Source: Incurvaria masculella
Lineage: Eukaryota; Arthropoda; Insecta; Lepidoptera; Incurvariidae
Direction: 5' to 3'
Assembly: GCA_946894095.1 (NCBI GenBank)
Contig: OX335644.1
Coordinates: forward strand, 17,031,595-17,095,594
Length of the DNA: 64,000 nucleotides
Below are positions 11,385 through 20,215 of this stretch, one piece after another. Each line of letters starts with the position of its first letter. The stretch's first letter is position 1. The position numbers and the translations under genes are program-made. The notes under the pieces were generated by a model, which saw only the letters and a list, made by a program, of their open reading frames with translations, had not been told where the DNA came from and made no database searches.

Positions 11385-11865
11385 AGCAGTCATGGGTTCG
11401 ATAGCCACCCCATTAATGCACAACTTTCTTTCCATTTCCGAGTTGGTTTAGTGGATTTTGTCACAAATGCAAGCTGTTCCATGTAAAATTGTAGGTTTCT
11501 TTCCTTTACTATGTAGGTGATAGGGTTAAGTCCTCCCGGGTTAGTATCATCGCATTGGATGAACGTAATGTCGGAGAGGCAATAAAAAAGTTCCATGTTT
11601 TCCATCAATTTAAATTGATCCGTACTCGTAAAAGGAAGGACTAGCCATGGCACCTAATTTCTTCGAGAATACGGTGTACTGGGCTAATATCATGACGGTG
11701 CGTGGGGTATTAGCAATCCATATCCAGTTAAATCAATATTTCATTTATTTATGTTCCAGAGATAAATGTAGAGTAGTTGAAATCCAGTTCAATGTAGACT
11801 TGCAATATAAAGAAGCTAATATCATGACAGTACATGCAGTATTAGCCATCTATATCGAGTTACAT
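11385..11865 (+). mobile_element. SINE copy with duplicated 3' tail
   Basis: The copy retains part of the head (GGGTTCGATAGCC), then AACTTTCTTTCCATTT, the CTCCCGGGTTAGTATC body block, CCATGGCACCTAATT and the tail GCTAATATCATGAC. A second tail of the same type (GCTAATATCATGACAG followed by TAGCCATCTATATC) begins 125 bases later, at about 11,816. The tail is therefore present twice in tandem, either from a second truncated insertion or from unequal exchange. Confidence 0.8.
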
Positions 11866-12037
11866 ACTAAACAAGTTTTAAACTATTCTTTGAAGAAATA
11901 AAGCCCTAAAATTAAGTGTTTGCTAGGTTGGTGCAAGGGTGGACGGATAATATCGATATCTGGACGCGAGTGAGCAAGCCAACCATTCGTGAATAATGCG
12001 TCTTCCAATACACCAAGCTCAGTGACCTATGACTGAG

Positions 12038-12106
12038 ATATGCGCCGTGCGTCTAGTCGACGTCCCCGTGGTATCCCAGAATTTGGAGACCCTCCGACTT
12101 TGAAAG
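12038..12106 (+). pseudogene. Jockey-like LINE ORF2 C-terminal scrap
   Basis: The frame reads RRAVRLVDVP followed by QNLETLRL, matching the QRRAMRLVDDP and LNLETLQLRR blocks at 35,024-35,140. Similar blocks occur downstream of the reverse transcriptase domain in lepidopteran non-LTR retrotransposons. Only about 23 codons survive. Confidence 0.55.
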
Positions 12107-12303
12107 TAGGTATGTAGGTTCTGTCGTCTCTACCATGGAGAATGTTCTATGGAACCGCCCCCTTTCTAACATTGCAATACGTGGAATAGGCAGAAAATGC
12201 ACCCATTTACTGACGACAGACAGAAAATAGACACTGACCGATTCTCTAGATCCATTATCTATATTATAGGATCGCTAAACTGAGGGATCCTGTCTGTTAA
12301 GCG

Positions 12304-12377
12304 TACTTACATTTGTGGGTCCGATATTGATTTTACAGGTTACTCATCTTCGCCGAAAATACGTTGTCGTTGCTGTT
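12304..12377. repeat. Shared 75-bp block, copy 1
   Basis: The block CTTACATTT-GTCCGA-GACAGGTTACTCATC-style sequence (here TTACAGGTTACTCATCTTCG and AATACGTTGTCGTTGC) recurs at 19,614-19,697 with few changes. Outside it the two loci differ. It is probably the end of an unidentified dispersed element. At the second locus it lies directly beside a long hairpin. Confidence 0.65.
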
Positions 12378-12387
12378 TCTGGCTGGC

Positions 12388-12905
12388 TGACATGGATGGC
12401 TAATACCACACACACTGCCATAAAGTGTGGAGTACCCAATCTCTGGTTAGTGATATTTTTTTAATTTAAATATTTTCGTCCTTATATTCCGCAACAAAAA
12501 GAAAGAAGACAGATGCAACCATAACTACCTACACTAATAACCAGATATTGTGTACTCCAGCCTAAGCCTAACACACCACATTCCCGAAGGAATTAGGTAC
12601 CATTCCAGGACCTTCCCTTTATGAACATGGCACACTGAACAAAATAAATAACACGGACAATTTCGCATTGCCTCTTTGACTATCTTTCATCCAATGCGAT
12701 GGTATCAACCCGGGCGGGCTTAACCCTACCTCCTAATAGGTGAAGCTACCTACAGTTTTACATGTAACAGTTCGCATTCGTTGCGAAAAATACTTATTCA
12801 ACTCAGAAGGAGCAACAACGTGTTGCATGCACAGGGGGAGGAGGAAAGAGGGCGAGTTCAAAACTCAGACCTTTGGGATGGAAGGCGAGTCCATCCGCCC
12901 CTGAG
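12388..12905 (-). mobile_element. SINE copy, split by a nested MITE
   Basis: Reading the minus strand, the tRNA-like head lies near 12,860-12,905, the body block AACCCGGGCGGGCTTAACCC near 12,709-12,728 and the tail (plus-strand CATGGATGGCTAATACCACA) at 12,391-12,410. The tail is separated from the rest by a 132-bp element at 12,428-12,559. The CCTAA next to the insertion is repeated (GCCTAAGCCTAAC), which may be the target duplication. Confidence 0.8.
12428..12559. mobile_element. Short MITE (family D) nested in a SINE
   Basis: This 132-bp insert has inverted ends of about 26-28 bases: left TGGAGTACCCAATCTCTGGT, right the reverse complement of TGGAGTACACAATATCTGGT. The few mismatches and one small gap indicate moderate age. 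The interior is AT-rich and non-coding. It interrupts the SINE and is therefore younger than that SINE insertion. Confidence 0.8.
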
Positions 12906-13066
12906 CCTCGAGCCGCGAAGTCGTTCAAATATGGAAGACCACACTGAAAAAAAAATATGGTTCTCCTGACACTCAGTCTGCACTGGGGATACACTCAAGA
13001 TAGTGACTTTATGGACAGCAAAAATAATTGTAAGGTGTACATTTTGCTAAATGTATTTGCGATTTA

Positions 13067-13209
13067 ACAATCTAAATAGTATTTACATGGACAACAATCA
13101 GAAGATTACTGTTACTATCAATAAAATGTAATTTAAACTAACAATCTGCATAGTATTTACATGGACAACAATCAGAAGGCTACCATTACTATCTACTTAT
13201 TGTAATTTG
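13067..13209. repeat. Two-copy 72-bp direct repeat
   Basis: The unit containing AGTATTTACATGGACAACAA and TCAGAAG occurs twice in tandem with 72-bp spacing and a few substitutions. It is close to the left terminus of the candidate 12.9-18.2 kb element. Confidence 0.85.
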
Positions 13210-13320
13210 TAACAAAATTCTGCCATCTTAAATTATACGGGGAACACGCTTCTATGGTTGTGTTTACAATCTATGTTGTGATCTTTACAGTTTAAATTGT
13301 GTCAGCTATAATCTATAACT

Positions 13321-13800
13321 TCTTCTACCACCATCTGGTTGTAGTAGGTACTATTACAGATAGTTGATTATATACTATCTTATTGTTTCTCTTACTGCCG
13401 ACTATAATGAATATTGTACTGAATAGTCTCAGCTAAAACCCGTAATTGTTATTTCTACCATCTAGCTTTAGCAGGTGCCATTAGAGATAGTTGTTTATAT
13501 GCTATTGTATCGTTTTTTCTACTACCTGACTGTAATTGCTATTATACCGAATAGTCTCAGCTAAAACCCTAATGGTTACTTCTACCATCTGATTTTAGTA
13601 GGTACTCGTAGATATAGTTGTTTGTATACTATCGTATTGTTTCTTTTACTATCTGACTGTAATGGTTATTGTACTGAATAGTCTCAGGCAAAATCTCTAA
13701 TCGGTGCATCGACCATCTGGCTGTAGTAGATACTTTTAGAGATGGTTGTTTTCACACTATGCTATGGTTTTCTCTACTATCTGACTTGTTCTCATTACTG
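13321..13800. repeat. Tandem array of about 122-bp units
   Basis: Four diverged units are aligned by TCTACCATCTGG near 13,324, 13,455, 13,574 and 13,697. Each also carries a GTAGTAGGTAC-like block, AGATAGTTGTTT, and the phrase GAATAGTCTCAGCTAAAA. Divergence among units is substantial, so the array is old. Its position near one end of the candidate large element suggests a subterminal array. Confidence 0.8.
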
Positions 13801-13844
13801 TCAACAATATTGTGGACAAGCATCCTAAATGTATTTTCTATAAT

Positions 13845-14180
13845 ATTCGTCTAGTAATTCCTACAATACGCCAAATTAGTAATTACAATTACCTTATTGT
13901 AGTCGTCACATTCAGCCAATAGTCGCTTCCTGGTTGTAATTTACAGTTGCATTTATCTGTGTTTGTGCTACTTTTTATACAGATACATATTTACTTATTA
14001 ATTGATGCAATAATGACATGATTTAATAAGTAAATATTTATCTGCATACGAAGTAGTTACATACACAGATAACTGAAACTGTAAATTACAACCAGGAAGT
14101 GACTAATGTCTAAATGTGGCGACTGTAATAAGGTAATTGTAATTACTAATTTGGCGTATTGCAGGGATTATAGAACGAAA
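13845..14180. repeat. Foldback with arms of about 150 bp
   Basis: The left arm (from about 13,845 to 14,001) and the right arm (about 14,023 to 14,180) are inverted copies sharing CAATACGCCAAATTAGTAAT, CTTCCTGGTTGTAATTTACA and TTACTTATTAA. They are separated by only about 21 bases. Identity is high but imperfect. It could be an independent foldback MITE or a structural part of the surrounding block. Confidence 0.9.
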
Positions 14181-14607
14181 ATTGCAGCGAATACAAGTTT
14201 AAATGTGCAATACTATGTATAAGCTTACATTTATTTACATACTATATGCACCTAACTCCAGAAATTAAATTAAAACACAAAGCTTATATTTAGTATTGTA
14301 ACAGGAAAGGTGAATGCCATTACTAAAATACAGTTTGCTTTAGTTTACACATTTATTGTTAAAATAAAAAACATTCACAGCGTTGCCAATACTACAAATT
14401 ACGTACCTAACTCACTGGTTCAAGATCAAAATGAATTTTTTTATACTAACCTTAATTCGAAATAATGGAGGTGGTGAAATCAGGGGTTAGACGAGTTATT
14501 TTTACACCTCCAATAAATTCTATCCTTACAATAATAAATTGGAAAATATTTTTTTTTATAACACAAAATACTCTTTTGAGGACAGAATATGGGCTAGAAG
14601 TTCTTAC

Positions 14608-14797
14608 CAATGCACACACTTCTTATGGTAGGTAAGTATTTATAATAGGTATTCAACGGTCGAAATAGATTGTCTTCTTGGTTTGTATTTGGTGTGGCTG
14701 TCCGTGAAGTAGCTCCCGAAATTAAGTGTGGCAGAAGTAGAAGTGCTGCCACATTTGCTGTGTCGACGTTGTATGAGAAATCAAAATCGTGAATCAA
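14608..14797 (-). CDS. Minus-strand internal exon, second of a pair
   Basis: The 190-base exon is bounded on the minus strand by a strong acceptor (TGTTTTTTTTGTTTCAG) and a donor (ATTG/GTAAGA). It is open throughout in the phase left by the upstream exon at 15,241 and ends in phase 1. The peptide begins LIHDFDFSYN, continues VAALLLLPHLISG and ends YLPTIRSVCI. From memory, this order (a D-F acidic block, then a LLLLPHL hydrophobic block) resembles a family of uncharacterised animal proteins, common in fish and insects, in which a YPRLK...GYxL segment precedes it. That segment is exactly what the upstream exon encodes. No downstream exon was found, so the gene is partial or broken. Function unknown. 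Confidence 0.5.
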
Positions 14798-14904
14798 CTG
14801 AAACAAAAAAAACATGCCATAGTAATAAAGGCTGATGTAAACATTGGAGATAAGTAAGCTTAAGGTGGACCCGTAAGCATCAGAATACTGCGATCCCCAT
14901 TCAA

Positions 14905-14966
14905 ACGACGTAACAGACAGACAGACAGACAAAGTTACTTTCACATTTATAATACTACACTAATAT
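14905..14966 (-). repeat. Dispersed 'CTAATATTATAAATG'-type repeat fragment
   Basis: On the minus strand this reads CATATTAGTGTAGTATTATA then AATGTGAAAGTAACTTTGTC and a TCTG microsatellite. The same kind of start occurs at about 23,440. I recall this motif as a widespread lepidopteran repeat whose full copies end in CAGCTAGT. Confidence 0.6.
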
Positions 14967-15240
14967 GAGGCGCGCTAGGCCTTAAGTTAAAGAGAGAAAT
15001 TTGTAGTTTTTTTTTATGTTTACCGTGACATTATGGCATGCATACAGAAAAGATACAAATTGGATAAGTAGTTCTCAAATTAGAAGTGGACACATGAAAG
15101 ATCTCATGAGTAACTGCTAGTGAAGACAAAACGTCGAGCAGCACGTCCTGCTCCTCACACGCGCGGTAAGCCGTCAAACTAAATATTGTAGTTATGTCCC
15201 GCGTAAGTTTTAAAATATTAATAAGACAAAAAATACTTAC

Positions 15241-15378
15241 CAACTGATATCCGTTGAGCTTCTTTAAACGTGGATATGTATTAAGATAGGCAAAGATTGT
15301 GCCGCCACCCCCGGTTTTATCGAAGACAGCCTTTAGCTGGCTGCTTGCGGCGTCTGCCCAGTATACTTTGACCGGCAC
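15241..15378 (-). CDS. Minus-strand exon, first of a pair
   Basis: On the minus strand an open frame ends at a consensus donor, CAGTTG/GTAAGT, with the last base at 15,241 and phase 0. The C-terminal residues read FAYLNTYPRLKKLNGYQL. It joins in phase to the exon beginning at 14,797, giving an intron of 443 bases. The YPRLK...NGYQL segment resembles the central region of an uncharacterised animal protein family recalled from fish and insect genomes. The 5' limit is not defined: 15,378 is only the edge of the open frame, whose first codon is GTG, so upstream exons are likely to exist or to have been lost. The Gly run (KTGGGGTIF) is unusual and may lie at a sequence-quality or decay point. Confidence 0.5.
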
Positions 15379-15540
15379 AGCACAACGGAGAAAGGAGAGA
15401 CCATGGAGAGACGCACGCCGACCACACCACAGATTACAACACGTACCCGCCGAGTGACATTCACAACAAAACTGACAGGAATATTCGTGGTCCTTCGTTT
15501 TATATCAATATTTACTTTGTAGTATATTATTGTCAACATA

Positions 15541-16270
15541 AAGATTTTAGATAATATTATACAATTATTGTCACACTATACTTCTGAATGCTGACTTTAC
15601 TGTGACACTGTGTTCACTGCAATCTGATTTTACTGAGAACATTTTGATTATGTTCGTTTGAAAATTTCGAAATGTCGATACAACTGTCTTTAAGTTTACC
15701 ATTACTATCTAGACCTGCAATGACAAACAAAAGTAAAAAATCCTAGAACCATCTGTTAGTGCTGCTAACATCACAGATTGCTGACATATAAAACATAATT
15801 GCTGCCATCACAGAATAATACTGTATTAAAAAGCGTTATTCCAAATTTCCATCGACGATCACAGGAGTTTGCCAGGCGTATGGATTTAATATTATACAAA
15901 ATTTTAGTAACTAGCTTTAATAACTCGACAGAAAATGATTTGTTTAAAACAGATTTACCTTCTTTCTTATTCGTCAGTCACTCGAAGGGTATTCAGTAAC
16001 TTGCCTTCTGATATTTTTTCGGACAACTTAAGAGTTTTTTTTTTGGTAAACGAACTTCAAATCGGAAGCGTCAATATCCCAAGATATTTTTGTCCGAATT
16101 TAAAAATAAATCAGTATCTGTAACTATATTTCCTTCCTTCGGGCGTTGGACAGGTTTTTCTAATCTCCGTGAATATATTTTTTTGTCGACTCAGTTTTTA
16201 GAAAAATGTCACAAAAGTTTTGTTTTTTGCCAAGACTTAAAGCGCAGCAATTGAGAAAATATAAGAAAAA
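15541..16270. other. AT-rich, nothing recognised
   Basis: The interval lies inside the candidate large element between the exons and the minus-strand repeat at 16,275. No motif, frame or internal repeat was identified. Confidence 0.4.
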
Positions 16271-16274
16271 AAAA

Positions 16275-16332
16275 ACAAAAAAAACATACAAACGAATTGA
16301 TAACCTCCTCCTTTTTTGAAGTCGGTTAATAA
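16275..16332 (-). repeat. AACCGACTTCAAAA-type repeat, copy 2
   Basis: The minus strand reads TTAACCGACTTCAAAAAAGG, then AGGTTATCAATTCGTTTGTA and a T-rich tail. It matches the blocks near 8,950 and 42,150. Confidence 0.85.
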
Positions 16333-16914
16333 TAGCATTTTGTTTTAAGATGCGCGGCGACCATTTATTCAGTTTTAAGCTAGGTAAAGACGGACTCTAA
16401 CTCTCAGGTCTAAAACTCAGAAAGCCACTAGTGTTAAGTTATTTACGATACAGAAAAGTATGTATATTTTCACCATTACATAACCTCTTAATCAGTAAAC
16501 GTACCAATCGCTTTGTTTTGAGTTTTACAGATACAAAGAAATCTTATTATAATCTCACTCTCAATCTCAAAAATTTCGATACCTGTGAACCTTACGGATT
16601 AGCGTAGATAAATAAGTTGACGCTAGAGCAGCAGACGTTAAAAATGCAACGATAGGTTACCTATCACTAGTGAATTGATCTTATTTCACGTTAAAACGAT
16701 CATCGTCAACGATAGCTACGTAAAACATGTTAGTGAATACCTCTATTTAAGAGCGATTATTTTTTATATTCGATTACTTTGTCAAATTTGTAAAACGTGA
16801 TCCCCATTTTTAACTTCTTAGTTACCGAACAGATTTCCGATTTAGTGTGTATTTATGTCATATTTATGTTTATATCTCTAATTTCATTTTTATTATTGTT
16901 TTTATTTAATGCGC

Positions 16915-17690
16915 TGCCTCAGATATTCATAAAAAACGTTTAAAGTTAGTGTTATTTCAGATATTCGTGATAATAACACAAGTACTATTTTATTCTTCAA
17001 TTTTCAATACTACAAATCTAGGTGTAGCGAACATAATAAGAAACGTAACGTGTAACCTCAGATATTTACAATAATAAATACAGCTAGTATTCTTTCAGAT
17101 ATGTGTTTTAACAAAACAGAGAGTTGCAGTAATGATAGCTTATTGTATTTAAGAAAAAACCAAGTACCATTCAAATTGCAATACTTCAAATCTAGGTGTA
17201 GCGACCATCGTGGGAATCTGTTGCGCCTTACCTCAGATATTCACAAAAACATTTGTAGGAGCAATTTTTTCAGATATGTACGCTTACACTACAGATAGTT
17301 GCAGTAATGACAGCTAATTGTTTTTGATAAATACCGATTATTATTCAAATTGTAATGCTTAATATCTAGGCGTAGGGAATATCCTAAGAAAATGTTGCAC
17401 ATTACTTCAGATATTCATAAAAACATTTAAAGTTAATATTAGTTCAGATATTTATGCTAGCTATAAAGATAGTTTGCAGTAATGGTAGCTTATTGTATTT
17501 GGTAAATACCGAGTACTATTCAAATTGTGATGCTTAACATCTACGTTTAGCCAATATCATAAGAGACTGTAACGCATTACCTCAAATATTAATAAAAACA
17601 ATTAATTCAGTATTATTTCAGAAATTTGTGAAAACAATACAGGTAGTTGCAGTAATGACAGCTCATTGTATCTGCAACATTGCGATTATA
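16915..17690. repeat. Tandem array of about 175-bp units
   Basis: CTCAGATATTC-like anchors occur near 16,919, 17,056, 17,230, 17,406 and 17,580, so the last four are spaced 174-176 bases. Each unit also carries a second TTCAGATAT about 38 bases later, then GTTGCAGTAATG and ATTCAAATTG. Units have diverged clearly. The array mirrors the 122-bp array on the other side of the 12.9-18.2 kb block but does not share its sequence. Confidence 0.85.
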
Positions 17691-18156
17691 GCTGTTACAT
17701 ACTGTTTGTTGTTACTGTTTCTACATTTTCAGATTGTTATAGCAATAATTTCAAATACTACTTATTACACTCTGCTATTGTAGATATTTACAGAATAAGA
17801 TTGTTTGCATAAATATCTATTGTTGTAACTACATTAGAGTGTATTCATTACTTTAGAATGTAACACCAACTCTCACTAGTAATTAAATGTTACAAACAGG
17901 TATAATGTATTTGATCTTTTTACACTCAGAGACTGTGCGGTTTACTATCGAGTGTAGCGGTTATAGATTAGACATTTGGAGTTACAAGGGATTGTAATTC
18001 CTGATTTTACTATTTCATGATTGTAAATTCAAAAAACCGCATTGTAAGAATATTACCATTTCATAGTCACTGTGGCACGTAGATAGTTGTGATTAAACAC
18101 AATTCACTTTACAATCACTGATTGTATCATGCTTCGACCTCATTTTTCTCAGTGCA

Positions 18157-18627
18157 TTATTAAATAAAAATTATGGTTTTTACAAATCCTTTGCTAATAA
18201 AAACGGTCTCATCATCTCATTACTCGCAAAAGGTGTGAAAACGTCATGGTCCAAATTAAAACAATCCGAAAATAGCGTATACAGCAATGAACGAAAAAAG
18301 CCTGCTATTGAAAACAAATCCAGTAGAGGGATCTTTCCCATTCTCTGATTAGTGTGTCTCCCTCAGGACCTTTGCCCTCGCCTGTCCTCGTAATTATATA
18401 TCAACCCCTGGCTATTGATAGATGTACCTACAGGGACCGTCGTCGCCGGGCCCCTATCCCTCTCCAGGCAATATTGACTTTATCCGTATTCTAGGGAAGT
18501 ATAGTATGAGTTATTATCACTGAAGATAAAGGAAGGAGAAGTGGCATCCGGTCGATATCTCTTCTCCGCTGTATGGTGAGAATGAGCATATAGCGGATGG
18601 TATGGGAATCCGCGTATGGGAATCCGA
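18157..18627. other. Non-repetitive stretch before the minisatellite
   Basis: Around 18,340-18,480 the sequence is C-rich with no recognised frame. Immediately before the array, TATGGGAATCCG is present twice in tandem (18,601 and 18,615). Confidence 0.4.
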
Positions 18628-19485
18628 CATCAATGGCGACGGGTTTTCATCAATGGTTTAAAACTTCCGGATGGAGTAACTAACTATTTAAGACCATCAA
18701 TGGCGACGGGTTTCGATCAATGGTTTTAAATTTCGGGATGGCCAAACAAACTATTTAAGACTATTAAGACGGACATAACTATGAAGACAGGTTTCCATCA
18801 ATGGGTTTAAACTTCGGGATGGAGTAACTAACTATTTAAGACAGGCAATGGCGACGGGTTTCCATCAATGGTTTTAAACTTCGGGATGGAGTAACTAACT
18901 ATTTAAGACCATCAATGGCGGGTTTCCATCAATGGTTTTAAACTTCGGGATGGAGTAACTAACTATTTAAGACCATCAATGGCGTTGGGTTTCCATCAAT
19001 GGTTTTAAACTTCGAGATGGAGTAACTAACTATTTAAGACCATCGATGGCGACGGGTTTCCATCAATGGTTTTAAATTTCGGGATGGAGTAACTACTATT
19101 TAAGACCATCAATGGCGACGGGTTTCCATCAATGGTTTTAAACTTCGGGATGGAGTAACTAACTATTTAAGACCATCATTGGCGGGTTTCCATCAATGGT
19201 TTAAAACTTCGGGATGGAGTAACTAACTATTTAAGACCATCAATGGTGACGGGTTTCCATCAATGGTTTTAAAATTCGGGATGGAGTAACTAACTATTTA
19301 AGACCATCAATGGCAACGGGTTTCCATCAATGGTTTTAAACTTCGGGATGGAGGAACTAACTATTTAAGATCATCAATGGCGACGGGTTTCCATCAATGG
19401 TTTTAAACTTCGGGATGGAGTAAGTAACTATTTAAGACCGTCAATGGCGACGGGTTTCCATCAATGGTTTTAAGCTTCGGGATAG
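18628..19485. repeat. Minisatellite, 67-bp unit, about 13 copies
   Basis: The unit consists of CATCAATGGCGACGGGTTTC, CATCAATGGTTTTAAACTTC and GGGATGGAGTAACTAACTAT plus TTAAGAC. CATCAATGG occurs twice per unit, so the unit itself probably arose from a shorter repeat. Units 4-12 are very similar. Units 1-3 are more diverged, the third carrying extra sequence, and the last is partial. Two units share a 3-base deletion that turns GGCGACGGGT into GGCGGGT. The homogeneity in the middle and decay at the edges is the classic pattern of unequal exchange. Confidence 0.98.
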
Positions 19486-19567
19486 CAGTTCAGAGCCCCA
19501 GGCCGCCTTGTCACTTGAATTGGCGTTTATGCCAAACCGATCGACTAGAGTTTTCAAATGTATCGGG

Positions 19568-19608
19568 AAATTGAAGAGCGATCGCAGTGGGCGATCGCTC
19601 TTCAATTT
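19568..19608. repeat. Hairpin with perfect 18-bp arms
   Basis: AAATTGAAGAGCGATCGC is followed, after AGTGG, by its exact reverse complement. The arms contain the GCGATCGC palindrome. It lies between the minisatellite and the second copy of the 75-bp shared block. No U-run follows that would suggest a transcription signal. Confidence 0.95.
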
Positions 19609-19613
19609 TAGCG

Positions 19614-19697
19614 ATCTTACATTTACGAGTCCGAGTTCGATTTGACAGGTTACTCATCTTCGCCGTAAATACGTTGTCGTTGCCGTCTATGCCAACT
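19614..19697. repeat. Shared 75-bp block, copy 2
   Basis: Matches 12,304-12,377, including GACAGGTTACTCATCTTCG and AATACGTTGTCGTTGCC. It starts immediately next to the 18-bp-arm hairpin, which may be part of the same element. Confidence 0.65.
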
Positions 19698-19868
19698 CCT
19701 CGTTTTCATACAAATCGGTAGTTTGGGTTTAATTTCGACGGGCTTGAAAAAGTACCGCAGAAGAAGTAGGTAGTAAGCGTTTGTACGGGTTTGACGATTT
19801 TACGCAACTTCGAAGTTCCGTAAACGCGGAACCGGACTGACAATTTTTTGACATTTGACACAATTACC

Positions 19869-20215
19869 GTTATGATATAAGCCCAATACACCACATTCCC
19901 AAATGAATTAGAATGAGCACGGCTACATTGAACTGGATGGAAAACAGGGACAATAATTGAAAAAATATTTTTTATTGCCGCTTCGACCATATTTTCATCC
20001 AATGCGATGGTACCAACCCGGGCGTGCTTTAACACCTAGTAGGGGAAGGGGACCTACAGTTTTACATGGATTCAGAACCATTGAGCAGCACGCATTCGTG
20101 ACGAAATGCACTTATCGGACTCAGAAAGAGAAAGAAAGTGGTGCATGTCGGGGCGAGGAATTGAACCCAGACCTCTGGTACGCTAGGCCAGTCCCCGCTC
20201 CACTAACTATACTGG
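19869..20215 (-). mobile_element. SINE copy, nearly full length
   Basis: On the minus strand the tRNA-like head lies at about 20,155-20,215; plus-strand GAATTGAACCCAGACCTCTG carries the reverse complement of a B-box-like GGTTCAATTCC. Body blocks CAACCCGGGCG, GTAGGGGAAGGGGACC and the stretch ACTGGATGGAAAACAGGGAC are well kept, and the tail is at AAGCCCAATACACCACATTC. It is one of the best copies for a consensus. Confidence 0.85.

Larger units (their letters stand above)
12943..18156. mobile_element. Candidate 5.2-kb composite element with subterminal arrays
   Basis: The block starts CACTGAAAAAAA and ends TTTTTCTCAGTG, giving a short imperfect inverted terminus (CACTGA-AAAAA). Within it, on the left, are a two-copy 72-bp repeat and a tandem array of about 122 bp. 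A foldback with arms of about 150 bp follows, then two minus-strand exons near 14.6-15.4 kb, and on the right a tandem array of about 175 bp. The GATTGTAA/TTACAATC type of motif is scattered throughout. Subterminal arrays on both sides of a coding centre are reminiscent of large DNA transposons with transposase-binding repeats. No clear target-site duplication was seen, and the termini are short, so the boundaries are inferred. It might instead be an accumulation of unrelated repeats. Confidence 0.4.

Noticed and set aside
15031..15180. Continuation of the minus-strand frame past the donor at 15,241
   Set aside because: The frame reads through a consensus donor into sequence that lies in the intron of the exon pair; the in-phase acceptor at 14,798 explains the family pattern better.
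18628..19485. CRISPR array
   Set aside because: The repeat units are contiguous and 67 bp long without unique spacers; this is an animal minisatellite.
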